Source of the DNA: Haloferax sulfurifontis ATCC BAA-897
Lineage (GTDB): Archaea; Halobacteriota; Halobacteria; Halobacteriales; Haloferacaceae
Length of the DNA stretch: 64,000 nt
NCBI RefSeq assembly: GCF_000337835.1
Contig: NZ_AOLM01000020.1
Location: forward strand, 124,001 to 188,000
Direction of reading: 5' to 3'
This document shows positions 9,596 through 18,290 of this stretch, in pieces (position 1 is the stretch's first letter; the number at the start of each line of letters is the position of its first letter). The position numbers and the translations under genes were made by a program. The notes under the pieces are model-generated. The model did no database searches. It was given only the letters and a program-made list of their open reading frames with translations, and was not told the origin of the DNA.

Positions 9596-10812
9596 CACGC
9601 CACCACCTCCTCGAAGCGGGTCAGGTCGCTTCTCGACCCGACCGCGTAGACGGTGTCGCCGGCGGAGACCGCTTGGTCGCCCCGCGGCGCAATCGTCCAG
9701 TTGCCGCCGTGGCGGACCGCGAGGACGGCCACGCCGTAGGCGTCGCGGACGCCCACCTTTCCGAGCGTCACGCCGTCGAGCGGCCCGTCGGCCCCGACCG
9801 AGAGCCGCGAGAAGCGTTTGCCGGCCCGGCGGAGCAGGGAGACGAGTTCGAACTCCCGGCGGACGCCGCGGGAGGCGACGACGAACCGGTCCACGTCGCT
9901 CCCGAGGAGCGGTTCGACCTCCCCTCGGTCGACCGCGAGCGTGACGCGGCCCTCGCCGCCGACGGCCGTGGGGGCGCGCGGCGCGGCCTTCGGCGCGTCC
10001 GCGTCGTCCTCGTCGTCCTCGGGTTCGCTCAGGGCCTCGACGACCGATTCGACGCTGGCGACGGTCGCCGTGACGGTTTCGGTGCCGCCGTCGGTGACGA
10101 CGACCACCTCGTCGCCCTGCGCGAGTCCCGTCGGCACGAGCGCCGTCACCGACACCGCGCGCTTGCCCGCCGGGAGGCGCTTCGAGAGGCCGCCGACCGG
10201 GGCCGCCGCGGTGACGGTGGCGCGGGCTCGCTCGTCGATTCTGACCTCGACGGCGGCGAGGTCGAACTCGTTCTGCAGGCGGTCGGCGAACCGCGATTCG
10301 AGCTCCACGAGCGGGATGTCGGCCGGGAACGTCCACTCGCCGTTTCGGATGCCGGTGCGGATGTCCAGCGGGACCGGCGGGTAGCCCTCGATGTCGCCGA
10401 CCTCGCCGGTGACGGTGACGCTGACCTGCCCGCGGCCGCCGACGAGTTCGACCACGTCCGTCGACAGCGACCGCTCTGTGAGCTTTCGAAGCGACATCTT
10501 CCGCGGGATATCGTTGGCGAAGGCGTCGCCGCGGTTGTGCGCGTACAACGAGCCCATCAGGACGACCAACAGCGCGACCGTCAGCCTGACCTGGTTGTCC
10601 GACTGCGTAATCGAGGGGTCGGCCAGCGCCATGAGACCGCCGCTCGCGCCCGCGATGGCGACGCTGAGGACGACGACGGCGAGGCCCGGGACGGTGACGC
10701 CGGTGACGTAGCGGAACCCGAAGCCGAGGAGCCACGCGACGGCGGCCGGCACGAGCCCCGTGAGGATGCCGAAGTACAGCCCGTAGACGACTTCGACGGG
10801 GAGTGAAGCCAT
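9595..10812 (-). CDS. Membrane protein with RCK/TrkA-C-like domains (upstream paralogue)
   Basis: A 405-residue paralogue of the next gene. Three membrane helices in the first 100 residues (VVYGLYFGILTGLVPAAVAW first), then a conserved GDIEGYPPVP region, an RCK-C-like module, an acidic linker (SEPEDDEDDADAP), and a second RCK-C module ending AVSAGDTVYAVGSRSDL. No selectivity filter or Rossmann GxGxxG is seen, so it is not itself an obvious channel pore. It heads the operon leading to samp1 and is divergent from the TVGYGD channel gene with 100 bp between. Confidence 0.75.
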   Translation of the reverse strand: MASLPVEVVYGLYFGILTGLVPAAVAWLLGFGFRYVTGVTVPGLAVVVLSVAIAGASGGLMALADPSITQSDNQVRLTVALLVVLMGSLYAHNRGDAFANDIPRKMSLRKLTERSLSTDVVELVGGRGQVSVTVTGEVGDIEGYPPVPLDIRTGIRNGEWTFPADIPLVELESRFADRLQNEFDLAAVEVRIDERARATVTAAAPVGGLSKRLPAGKRAVSVTALVPTGLAQGDEVVVVTDGGTETVTATVASVESVVEALSEPEDDEDDADAPKAAPRAPTAVGGEGRVTLAVDRGEVEPLLGSDVDRFVVASRGVRREFELVSLLRRAGKRFSRLSVGADGPLDGVTLGKVGVRDAYGVAVLAVRHGGNWTIAPRGDQAVSAGDTVYAVGSRSDLTRFEEVVA

Positions 10813-10912
10813 GGGCCGGTACACTCGCCGACGGGATAAAGGCGTGACGGCGCGCCCGTGACGGGCCGATACCCGACCGCTTTTGCCCTCTGACGCCAGA
10901 ACTGGGAAAGAC

Positions 10913-12172
10913 ATGGCTTCCGTACGCGAGTGGGTCGGTGCCCGCGCGACCATCGGGACGGTGTTCGTCGCCGCCGTCCTCTCGGTCGCCATCGGCATCC
11001 TCAACATCAGCGTCCCGGTGAGCGGCGGCGTGCTGGCCGCGTACATCCCGGAGGCGGTCCGCATCACCGCCGGGTTCACCGGGACGCTGACGGGCTTTCT
11101 GCTCCTCGCGAGCGTCTTCGGGCTCCGCCGCCGCTACCGCGCCGCGTGGTACTCGGCCGCGATACTGCTCCCGGTGACGGCCGGGCAGGGGCTCGTCCAG
11201 TCGCCCGAGCGGGCGGCCCCGCTCGTCGGCCTCTCGCTTATCAGCCTCGCGCTCTTGGTGTTCAACTACAGGGCGTTCGACCGCGACCTCGACCTGACGG
11301 CGACACAGCTGTCGGCGCTCCTCGCAATCGCGGGGGCACAGACGTACACGACCGCCGGCGCGTGGGCGCTCAGAGAGCAGTTCAACGGCATCGAGACGCT
11401 GTTCGACGCGTTCTACTTCGGCGTCGTCACCGGGAGCACGGTCGGCTACGGCGACATCTACCCGCAGACCGCCATCGCCAGGCTGTTCGGGATATCGGCG
11501 CTCCTTATCACGGTGGCGACGTTCGCCGTGGCGCTCGGTGTCCTGCTCACGCCCGCAATCGAAGCGCGACTCACCAAGGCACTCGGACGCATGACCGAAT
11601 CACAACTCGACATCCTGGAGAACCACATCCTCGTCCTCGGCTACGGGGAACTGACCGAACCGATTCTCGAAAAGCTCGGCGACCGCGCCCGCGTCGTCAT
11701 CGTCACGCCCGACGAGGCCCGCGCCAAGCGCCTCACCGACCGCGGCTACGCCGTGGTCACGGACGACCCGAGCGACGAGGAGGCGCTCCAGCGAACCCGC
11801 GTCGACGCCGCCCGCTCCGTCGTCGTCGCCACCAACAACGACGCCGAAGACGCGCTGGCCATCCTGACGGCGCGACAGCTCAACCCCGACATCCACATCG
11901 TCGCGTCGGCGACCCAGCGGGAGAACGAGCGGAAACTGCGCCGCGCCGGGGCCAACACCGTCATCAGCCCGGCGGCGCTCGGCGGCCACTTCCTCGCCGA
12001 GTCCGCCGTCGGCGGGAGCGGCCTCGAAACCATCGAGGAACGACTGCTCGACGAACAGCCCACCGACCCGCCTACCGACCCGCCCGCCGACGGGACGACC
12101 GAGGCTGACGGGACGACCGAGGCTGACGGGACGGGCGAGTCAGACGAATCCGAACCGGACGGTCGGAGCTGA
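10913..12172 (+). CDS. Potassium channel with RCK (TrkA-N) domain
   Basis: A 419-residue ion channel subunit. Several N-terminal hydrophobic segments (about 13-33, 52-72, 78-94, 103-118) precede a pore loop with the K+ selectivity filter T176-VGYGD181 and the inner helix (about 190-212). A cytosolic TrkA-N Rossmann domain starts at ILVLGYGELTE (near 243) and binds nucleotide or ions to gate the pore. It ends in an acidic tail with a tandem GTTEAD repeat at 12097-12131. ATG 10913 was preferred to TTG 10883. Divergent from the RCK paralogue operon, which suggests a shared K+ theme. Confidence 0.92.
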   Translation: MASVREWVGARATIGTVFVAAVLSVAIGILNISVPVSGGVLAAYIPEAVRITAGFTGTLTGFLLLASVFGLRRRYRAAWYSAAILLPVTAGQGLVQSPERAAPLVGLSLISLALLVFNYRAFDRDLDLTATQLSALLAIAGAQTYTTAGAWALREQFNGIETLFDAFYFGVVTGSTVGYGDIYPQTAIARLFGISALLITVATFAVALGVLLTPAIEARLTKALGRMTESQLDILENHILVLGYGELTEPILEKLGDRARVVIVTPDEARAKRLTDRGYAVVTDDPSDEEALQRTRVDAARSVVVATNNDAEDALAILTARQLNPDIHIVASATQRENERKLRRAGANTVISPAALGGHFLAESAVGGSGLETIEERLLDEQPTDPPTDPPADGTTEADGTTEADGTGESDESEPDGRS

Positions 12173-12249
12173 CGAGGCCGGCGACCCCGGTCGCAAGCGC
12201 GAACTGACGCCGACGCCGACTGCTCCGCTCCGCGTCGCTCCCTCTCCGC

Positions 12250-13680
12250 TTAGTGCCCGCGGTCGAACACCGCCACGTCGCAGTCTATCTCGCGGATGCG
12301 CTCGAACGTCGGCGGCGCGATGAACCGCGAGGCGGGCGAGCGGTCGCCGCTGGAGCCGAGCACCACGAGGTCGTAGGTGGCGGCGTTGGAGGCGATGAAG
12401 CCGGTCACGTCGGCGCGGGCGACCCGCGTCTCGATGTTGCCGTCGGCCGTCTCGACCAAGTTGGCGAGCTTCGACTCCGCGGGGCGGCGCTCGACCTCCG
12501 AGGTGATGCAGGTCGTGACGCTCACGCTCCCCGTTTTCCCGGCGAGGCGGGTGGCGAAGTCGATCATCGCGTGGGCGGCGTCGCCCGGCCGCGAGACGAG
12601 CACGAGGATGCGCCGCCAGCGGTAGGTCTCGCCGGTCGAGCGGAACGCCACGGTGTCGTACGACCCGCCGAACAGCCCGCGGATGTAGTCCGAAAGCAGG
12701 CCGCGGTCCTCCTCGTAGGGCGTCACCACGAGGTCGGAGTTGGTGTTCGCCGCGGCCTCGGTGGTCGCCGTCAGCGGGTCGCCGCGCGCGACGGCGATTT
12801 CGACCGGGACGCCCAACTGGGTCCGAAGTTTGTGGGCGCAGGATTCGAGGCGCTCGACCGACGCGTCGGTCTCGGCGTCGAGGTCGGCGTCGGCCTCGCC
12901 CTCGGCGCCCGAGTTCGCGTCGCTCTCGTCGGCCGGCGTCGGCGGGAGCACGTCGAGGAGGACGACTTTCCCGGCGCTGTGGGCGGCGGCGAGTCGGGCG
13001 GCGAAAAAGGCCGTCTGGGTCGCCGTCTCGCCGCGCATCGGCACGAGGACGTGGTCGTCGCCGCGGACGGTTCCGTAGAGGTACTCCGCGCGGCGCTCGT
13101 AGAACTGCTCGCGCCAGACGGTGAAGGCGATAGCGATGACGAAGCTGGCGAAGAAGATGCTCACCACGTACTCCTCGGGGTTCACGTCGCCCGTCACGAG
13201 CGTCAACAGCGCCGTCGAAAACGCGGAGGGCGCCTCCACGTCCAGCGCCCACGTCGTGACCCCCGCGAGGAAGATGGCGAGCGCCGCCGCCGACGGGTGG
13301 ACGACCGCGGTCCCGGTCGGGCCGTAGGCCCACCCGGCGAAGCCGACCGCGACGAGGCCGCAGAGCGCGCCGACCGTGAGGGCGACGACGAACTTCACGG
13401 GCGAGGCGTACCGCCCTTCGGGGTCCGAAAACAGCGTGTACGACCCCGACGCGAGCGGCGGGAAAAGCAGGAACGACAGCGTGCTGACCGAGTTGGAGAT
13501 GAGCGTCACCCCGGCGATGAGCACGGGGATGATGAGGAGAATCGAGAGGTGAAGCAGGTTGTTCGTGTTCTCTATCCAGCGGCCGAACGCCACCTTCTCG
13601 CGCCGCTCTATCCGGCGGATTCGGGTGCGAAGCGCCCCGACGCGTGCGACCGCTCGGGCCGCGAGGTGGCGGACGTCCAC
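12250..13680 (-). CDS. HPP-family membrane domain fused to two universal stress protein domains
   Basis: The 476-residue protein starts with about five membrane helices (40-190), including the VVHPSAAALAI segment that names the HPP family. Two cytosolic UspA-like domains follow (about 200-335 and 345-476), split by an acidic low-complexity loop (ADESDANSGAEGEADADLDAET). HPP proteins have been linked to nitrite or ion transport in plastids; USP domains sense nucleotides or stress. A stress-tuned transporter is an inference. It starts with GTG at 13680, nine bases after the uridine phosphorylase stop, so it is likely co-transcribed. Confidence 0.8.
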   Translation of the reverse strand: MDVRHLAARAVARVGALRTRIRRIERREKVAFGRWIENTNNLLHLSILLIIPVLIAGVTLISNSVSTLSFLLFPPLASGSYTLFSDPEGRYASPVKFVVALTVGALCGLVAVGFAGWAYGPTGTAVVHPSAAALAIFLAGVTTWALDVEAPSAFSTALLTLVTGDVNPEEYVVSIFFASFVIAIAFTVWREQFYERRAEYLYGTVRGDDHVLVPMRGETATQTAFFAARLAAAHSAGKVVLLDVLPPTPADESDANSGAEGEADADLDAETDASVERLESCAHKLRTQLGVPVEIAVARGDPLTATTEAAANTNSDLVVTPYEEDRGLLSDYIRGLFGGSYDTVAFRSTGETYRWRRILVLVSRPGDAAHAMIDFATRLAGKTGSVSVTTCITSEVERRPAESKLANLVETADGNIETRVARADVTGFIASNAATYDLVVLGSSGDRSPASRFIAPPTFERIREIDCDVAVFDRGH

Positions 13681-13689
13681 GGTGCTCGT

Positions 13690-14418
13690 CTACGCGAGGT
13701 CGGCGACCGCGTCGAGCGTGATGGAGATGGCGCGCTCGACGTTGTTCTTCGCCTTCTCGGGGAGTTCCTCGTCGGAGTCGGCTCCCTTCTGGGTGCCGGC
13801 GACGAGGTTGCCGTCGACCGTGCAGATAGCGCCGGCGCGGAGGCCCCGGCGGCGGGCGAGCGAGAACACCGTCGCGGCCTCCATCTCGATGGCGAGCAGG
13901 CCGGCGGCGTTCCAGTCTTCGACGTACTCGTCGGACTCGTTGTAGAACGCGTCGTCGGAGACGATGGGGCCGACGTGGACGTCTTCGTCGTTCGCCTCGG
14001 CCGACTCGACGAGCGAGGTGAGCACGTCGTAGTCGGGGACCGCCGGGAAGACTTCGGACTCGTAGCGCTTCGAGGTGCCCTCCTCTTTGGCCGCGCCCGT
14101 GGCGACTATCATGTCGCCGATTTCGATGTCCGCTTGGAGCGCGCCGATGGTGCCGACGCGGATGAACGTCTCCACGCCGACGCGGGCGAGCTCCTCGATG
14201 GCGATGGCGGCGGAGGGACAGCCGATACCGGTCGAGGAGATGGTGAGCGGGACGCCCTCGTACTCGGCGTTGACGACCTTGTACTCGCGGTTCTGCGCGA
14301 CTTCCTCGACGTTGTCGCACTGCTTTGCGATGCGGTCGACCCGCCCGGGGTCGCCCGGGATGAGCGCGATGTCGTTCACGTCGCCTTCTTCGACGAGGAG
14401 GTGGGGCTGTTTCGCCAT
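13690..14418 (-). CDS. udp: Uridine phosphorylase (nucleoside phosphorylase family I)
   Basis: Cleaves uridine (or a related nucleoside) with phosphate to base plus ribose-1-phosphate. The 242-residue protein has the NP-I core: phosphate loop LIPGDPGRV near residues 19-27, VGTIGAL near 87, and EMEAATVF with the ribose-binding Met-Glu near 174. IEIGDMIVATGAAKEEG matches uridine phosphorylases best; purine specificity is not excluded. The ATG at 14418 begins directly before the conserved QPHLLVEEGD. A PfkB kinase and deoC lie within 4 kb, consistent with nucleoside breakdown. Confidence 0.9.
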   Translation of the reverse strand: MAKQPHLLVEEGDVNDIALIPGDPGRVDRIAKQCDNVEEVAQNREYKVVNAEYEGVPLTISSTGIGCPSAAIAIEELARVGVETFIRVGTIGALQADIEIGDMIVATGAAKEEGTSKRYESEVFPAVPDYDVLTSLVESAEANDEDVHVGPIVSDDAFYNESDEYVEDWNAAGLLAIEMEAATVFSLARRRGLRAGAICTVDGNLVAGTQKGADSDEELPEKAKNNVERAISITLDAVADLA

Positions 14419-14597
14419 GTACCGACCCACTCGGGTCGCGGGCAAAAACGACGCGGTTCGACCGGGGGGCGGCGTCGACCCGGCCGACCATCGCCGCGCG
14501 CTCGCGCTCGTCACGCCCCGACGCCGACGCCCTCGACTGCCAGACAGTCAGCCCCGACCGAACTCGCGATTATCGTTCTCGGGGTCGTATCGTGTGT

Positions 14598-15035
14598 ATG
14601 GTCGAACACGTCCTCGTTCCCTTCGACGGGTCGCCGCTGTCCGAGAGCGCGCTCGAATTCGCCTGCGCGGAGTTCGGCTCGCGGACCATAACGGTGCTGT
14701 ACGTCGTCGACAGCCACACAGACGACACCGCCGCAATCGGGTGGGGCGACCACCCAAGCGAGTGGGACGACTGGCTCGAAGACCGGCGGGAGCACGCCGA
14801 GGAGCTCTTTTCGCGGGCGCAGGCGGGAATCGCCGACGAGTACGGCGTCTCGCTACAGACGGGGGTCGCGGTCGGCAGAGTCGCGGAGATGGTCCTGCGC
14901 GCGGCCGCCGAGTACGGCGCGGACCTCATCGTCGTCGGAACCCACGGCCGCCCGCACCTCGAGGAGTTCGTGCTCGGGAGCGTCGCGGAGTCGCTCGTCC
15001 GGCAGTCGGAGCTCCCGGTGGTGACGATTCGATAG
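14598..15035 (+). CDS. Universal stress protein, UspA family
   Basis: A 145-residue single USP domain: VEHVLVPFDGSPLSESALEFA at the N-terminus and the ATP-binding signature IVVGTHGRPHLEEFVLGSVAE near residues 114-134 (G2xG9xGS type). Probably a cytosolic nucleotide-binding dimer of unknown target. ATG 14598 is preferred over 14592 because the family begins at this residue. Divergent from udp. Confidence 0.88.
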   Translation: MVEHVLVPFDGSPLSESALEFACAEFGSRTITVLYVVDSHTDDTAAIGWGDHPSEWDDWLEDRREHAEELFSRAQAGIADEYGVSLQTGVAVGRVAEMVLRAAAEYGADLIVVGTHGRPHLEEFVLGSVAESLVRQSELPVVTIR

Positions 15036-15044
15036 CCGTCGGTC

Positions 15045-15569
15045 TCACGTGAGCCCGGTGAAGACCACCGGCGCGAGGACAAGAAGCGTCGCGCCGAAGA
15101 CGAGCGAGGAGCGGAGCCACTGCCCGCGGACCGCCGTCGCGCGCTCCTCGTAGATGCGCCGGCCGGCCCGCGGGAGGACGAACCGGGCGAACGCGACGTA
15201 GATGAACGCCACGACGACCGCGGTCGCGACGAGGTGCGAGGGGAGGTCGACGCCGGCGACCCCGAGGTCCGGCGCGACGGCGTCGGTCGCGAGGTAGACG
15301 ACCGCGTAGAGGACGCCCGCGAGCCCGCCGGCGGCGTGGTGGGCGACGTTCGCGTCGCCGAAGCTCACCTCGTCGGGCGTCGTCCGGCGGACGACCGCCG
15401 CGGCGACGTACGCCGGGGTGAAGCCGTCGTCTTGTCGCCACATCGGGATGGCCATCACGACCGCGGCCGCGACGCCGACGACCGCGCCGAGAAGCAGTCG
15501 CCCGGCGACCGCGCCGAGGCTCGACGCGGCGTCGAGGGCGGCGACGGTGGCCGGGAGGAGGTCCAACAT
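15045..15569 (-). CDS. Conserved haloarchaeal membrane protein (174 aa)
   Basis: I do not recognise a functional family. Four hydrophobic segments are visible: about 20-42, 80-98, 110-133 and 150-170. A conserved-looking loop FGDANVAHHAAGGLAGVLYA lies between the first two. A GTTTTATCCT promoter box 27 bp upstream supports the start at 15569. It ends nine bases from the convergent UspA gene. Confidence 0.7.
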   Translation of the reverse strand: MLDLLPATVAALDAASSLGAVAGRLLLGAVVGVAAAVVMAIPMWRQDDGFTPAYVAAAVVRRTTPDEVSFGDANVAHHAAGGLAGVLYAVVYLATDAVAPDLGVAGVDLPSHLVATAVVVAFIYVAFARFVLPRAGRRIYEERATAVRGQWLRSSLVFGATLLVLAPVVFTGLT

Positions 15570-15590
15570 CGTCCCGACGAATGGCTGGTG

Positions 15591-15600
15591 AGGATAAAAC
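15591..15600 (-). promoter_or_regulatory. TATA-like box of membrane protein gene
   Basis: GTTTTATCCT on the minus strand is centred 27 bp before the ATG at 15569. Confidence 0.5.
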
Positions 15601-15638
15601 TGGTCGGGTCGTCGCCGAGCGGCGTGGCGGGCGGCGGC

Positions 15639-16556
15639 TCAGCCCTCGACGAGGTCGTCCAGCCGCCGCCAACTGAGTCGCGTCCGCGCTCCCGGTTCGG
15701 CCGCGGTGAGCGCGCCGCAGGCGTTGGCGACTGCCAACGCCCGCTCGTAGGTTGCCTCGTCGAGGCGGGCCGCGATGAACCCCGAGGCGAAGGCGTCGCC
15801 CGCGCCGGTCGTGTCCACCGCGTCGATGGGGTAGCCGGGGTGGACGTGTCGCTCGTCGCCGTCTCTGACCTCCGCGCCCCGCGGGCCGTGTTTGAGGACG
15901 AGCGTCGCCCGCGCGAGCGCCTCGGCCACGTCGGACACGGGTTCGGCGTCGGCGCTCCGGCCGCGTTCGACCGCCGCCTCGCCGAGCGCGGTGGCGGCCT
16001 CGCGGTCGTTGAGAAAGACGTAGTCCACCTCGCGGAGCGCGTCGGCGTAGCCCCGGTCGCCGACCCGCCGGCCGGGGTCGAAACTGACCGTCGTGTCGAC
16101 CTCGTGGGCCCGTCTGGCGAGCGTCGCGGCCGTCTCGGGCGACTGGCTCGTCAGGTGGAGGTGGTCGGCCGACGCGAGCGGGTCGGTCGGGAGGTCGGTC
16201 GCCTCGAACGCCTCGTTGACGCCGGGCGAGCCGAGGACGAACACCTCGCCCGCGGCGTCGACGACGATGTACTTGACCGTGGTCGGGCCGCGGTCGACGC
16301 TGACGACGTGGCGGCAGTCGACGCCCTTCGAGGCGAGTTCGGCGACGGCGGCGTGGCCGTGTTCGTCGTCGCCGACGCTCCCGAGGAGCGCGGCGGGCAC
16401 GTCGAGGCCGACGAGGCCGCTGGCGACGTTGGCGGCGCTCCCGCCGCCCGCGCCGACCCGCGACTCGACGGTCGCCTCGCCGTCCGGCTCCGGCAGGGCG
16501 TCCACGCGGAGGGTGACGTCCCAGTTCACGTGGCCGGCGCAGATGACACGGGACAT
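15639..16556 (-). CDS. PfkB-family sugar/nucleoside kinase
   Basis: A 305-residue ribokinase-fold kinase. N-terminal GHVNWDVTLRVD and GAGGGSAANVA are the substrate-binding signature, and C-terminal DTTGAGDAF is the anion hole with catalytic Asp254 in GAGD (251-254). It phosphorylates a sugar or nucleoside hydroxyl with ATP. Because udp and deoC flank it, ribose-1-phosphate kinase or nucleoside kinase is a reasonable inference for entry into the haloarchaeal pentose bisphosphate route, but ribokinase or 2-keto-sugar kinase cannot be excluded. A GTTATCC box lies 30 bp upstream. Confidence 0.85.
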   Translation of the reverse strand: MSRVICAGHVNWDVTLRVDALPEPDGEATVESRVGAGGGSAANVASGLVGLDVPAALLGSVGDDEHGHAAVAELASKGVDCRHVVSVDRGPTTVKYIVVDAAGEVFVLGSPGVNEAFEATDLPTDPLASADHLHLTSQSPETAATLARRAHEVDTTVSFDPGRRVGDRGYADALREVDYVFLNDREAATALGEAAVERGRSADAEPVSDVAEALARATLVLKHGPRGAEVRDGDERHVHPGYPIDAVDTTGAGDAFASGFIAARLDEATYERALAVANACGALTAAEPGARTRLSWRRLDDLVEG

Positions 16557-16580
16557 GCGTCCGCGTAGGTCGGTTCGCCT

Positions 16581-16590
16581 GTGGGATAAC
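16581..16590 (-). promoter_or_regulatory. TATA-like box of PfkB kinase gene
   Basis: GTTATCCCAC on the minus strand is centred about 30 bp before the ATG at 16556. Confidence 0.4.
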
Positions 16591-16670
16591 TCCCTCGGGT
16601 CGGGCGACTACGGAGCGCGGGGAAAGAGCGTGAACGCGGAGGCGGGCGGCCCCCCAGCCGAATCCCGGCC

Positions 16671-17480
16671 TCAGCCGGCGATGGCGAACAACAGGAGGTT
16701 GTGGACGCCGGGGCCGAGGCCGACGGCGGCGACGAGGCCCAACAGGAGCGACCCCTCGGTCGGGTCCTCGCGGACGTAGTCGGCGAGGAGGGCGACCACG
16801 AAGCCGGCCACGGCGAGTTTCACGAGGACGAACAGCCAGCCGACGCCGAGGGCCTCGGCGGTCGGGAGCGCCGCGGCGGCGTCGAGGATGACGCGCGACA
16901 GCGGCGTCCGCTCGCCGAACCCGAGCACGTCGACGCCGACGGCGGTCGACAGCGCGTCGAGGGCGTGCCCGAAGATTGCGAGGAGGCCGAGCGACCCCGC
17001 GGCGGCCGCCTCGGGCGCGAGTCGCGTCACGACCCGCCACGTCAGCGGGCTGACGACGAGCGCCGCGACGAGCGCGACGCCGGGCCAGACGACCGAGAGC
17101 GTCCCGGCGGCGAGGCCGATGAACAGCGCGAAGCCGGCGAGCCCGGCGGCGACGAGCGCGCCGGGGGCCGCGAGCGCCGGCGGCGAGGCGAGGTCGGTCG
17201 CGTCGAGCGCGAGCCACGTCGCGCCGGCGACGACGGCCACGGAGAGATAGACCGCGGGCGTGCCGGCGAGCGGTTCGACCGCGGGCGGGAGCGCGTCGAC
17301 GACGTAGAGCACGTGGAGCGCCGACCCCGCAACCATCCACGGGACGAGCGCGAGGACGTGCTCGGGCGTGACCGTCGGGCGCGTGCGAGTCAGTCCGACG
17401 CCGACGCCGACGAGCCCCGCGGCGAGGGCGACGAGGTAGGGAAGCGGCGGGAGCGCGAACCCCTCGGGGAGGATGGCCAT
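16671..17480 (-). CDS. DUF63-like multi-pass membrane protein
   Basis: The 269-residue protein is almost entirely hydrophobic, with about eight predicted helices starting at [33 protein letters not shown] and [16 protein letters not shown] resemble the archaeal DUF63 family, whose role is unknown; the family assignment is from memory of motifs. ATG 17480 lies 66 bp from the divergent deoC start, so the two share an intergenic promoter region. Confidence 0.68.
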   Translation of the reverse strand: MAILPEGFALPPLPYLVALAAGLVGVGVGLTRTRPTVTPEHVLALVPWMVAGSALHVLYVVDALPPAVEPLAGTPAVYLSVAVVAGATWLALDATDLASPPALAAPGALVAAGLAGFALFIGLAAGTLSVVWPGVALVAALVVSPLTWRVVTRLAPEAAAAGSLGLLAIFGHALDALSTAVGVDVLGFGERTPLSRVILDAAAALPTAEALGVGWLFVLVKLAVAGFVVALLADYVREDPTEGSLLLGLVAAVGLGPGVHNLLLFAIAG

Positions 17481-17516
17481 GCAGGAGGCGCGGCGGGGCG
17501 GCGTGAAAGCCTTACG

Positions 17517-17526
17517 TTCTTTAGCC
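17517..17526 (+). promoter_or_regulatory. TATA-like box of deoC
   Basis: TTCTTTAGCC is centred about 26 bp before the deoC ATG. Confidence 0.42.
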
Positions 17527-17546
17527 TCGGGTCGCCTCCACCGGGT

Positions 17547-18185
17547 ATGAACCGAGCCGACCTCGCCCCCCGAATCGACCACACGGTCCTCGGACCCGAG
17601 ACGACGATTGCCGACGTGGAGGCCGTCCTCGACGACGCCGACGAGTGGGGGCTGAACGCCTGCATCCCGCCGTGCTACGTCGCCGAGGCGAGCGAGTACG
17701 CCCCGGACGTGTTGCTGGCGACGGTCGTCGGCTTCCCCCACGGCCAACACACGACGACGGCCAAGCGCGAGGAGGCCGTCGACGCGTGGCAGGCCGGCGC
17801 GGACGAACTGGACATGGTCATCAACGTCGGTCGGCTCAAGGCCGGCGAGGACGACCTCGTGACCGAGGACATCTCCGAGGTCGTCGCGGCCGTCCCGATT
17901 CCGGTGAAAGTCATCATCGAGACGGCGCTTCTCACCGAAGAAGAGAAACGCCGCGCCTGCGAGGCGGCCGTCGAGGCCGACGCCGCCTTCGTCAAGACCT
18001 CCACCGGCTTCGCCGACGGCGGCGCGACGGTCGAGGACGTGGCGCTCATGGCCGAGTACCTGCCCGTCAAGGCCTCCGGCGGCGTCGGCTCCTACGACGA
18101 GGCGGTCGCCATGTTCGAGGCCGGCGCAGAGCGCATCGGCGCGTCGTCCGGCGTCGACATCGTCTCCGGCGCGCCCGAGAAGTAG
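17547..18185 (+). CDS. deoC: Deoxyribose-phosphate aldolase
   Basis: Splits 2-deoxyribose-5-phosphate into acetaldehyde and glyceraldehyde-3-phosphate in deoxynucleoside catabolism. At 212 residues it has the normal short class I aldolase length. The Schiff-base Lys150 is in FVKTSTGF, the proton-relay Lys175 in PVKASGGV, and Asp89 in ELDMVINVG. The ATG at 17547 begins the family N-terminus ([13 protein letters not shown]). It lies close to udp and the PfkB kinase, supporting a salvage/catabolic function. Confidence 0.96.
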   Translation: MNRADLAPRIDHTVLGPETTIADVEAVLDDADEWGLNACIPPCYVAEASEYAPDVLLATVVGFPHGQHTTTAKREEAVDAWQAGADELDMVINVGRLKAGEDDLVTEDISEVVAAVPIPVKVIIETALLTEEEKRRACEAAVEADAAFVKTSTGFADGGATVEDVALMAEYLPVKASGGVGSYDEAVAMFEAGAERIGASSGVDIVSGAPEK

Positions 18186-18290
18186 GTCGGCAGTCAAGCG
18201 GTCTCGCAGTCTCGCGGTTTCGCGGTCATCGATATATCCCGAACGTCGCGGGCCCAACATTGATTGTTCGACTCCCGAGAACCCAGTACC

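Noticed and set aside
12097-12131. GACGGGACGACCGAGGCT direct repeat as a CRISPR or mobile repeat
   Set aside because: It is an in-frame GTTEAD repeat inside the acidic tail of the K+ channel. No spacer-repeat array or cas gene exists in the window.
14926-17340. An 804-codon minus-strand frame and similar long Arg-rich frames (for example 12140-14491 and 44517-45317)
   Set aside because: They are Arg/Pro/Gly-rich shadows spanning several real genes with recognised motifs in other frames.
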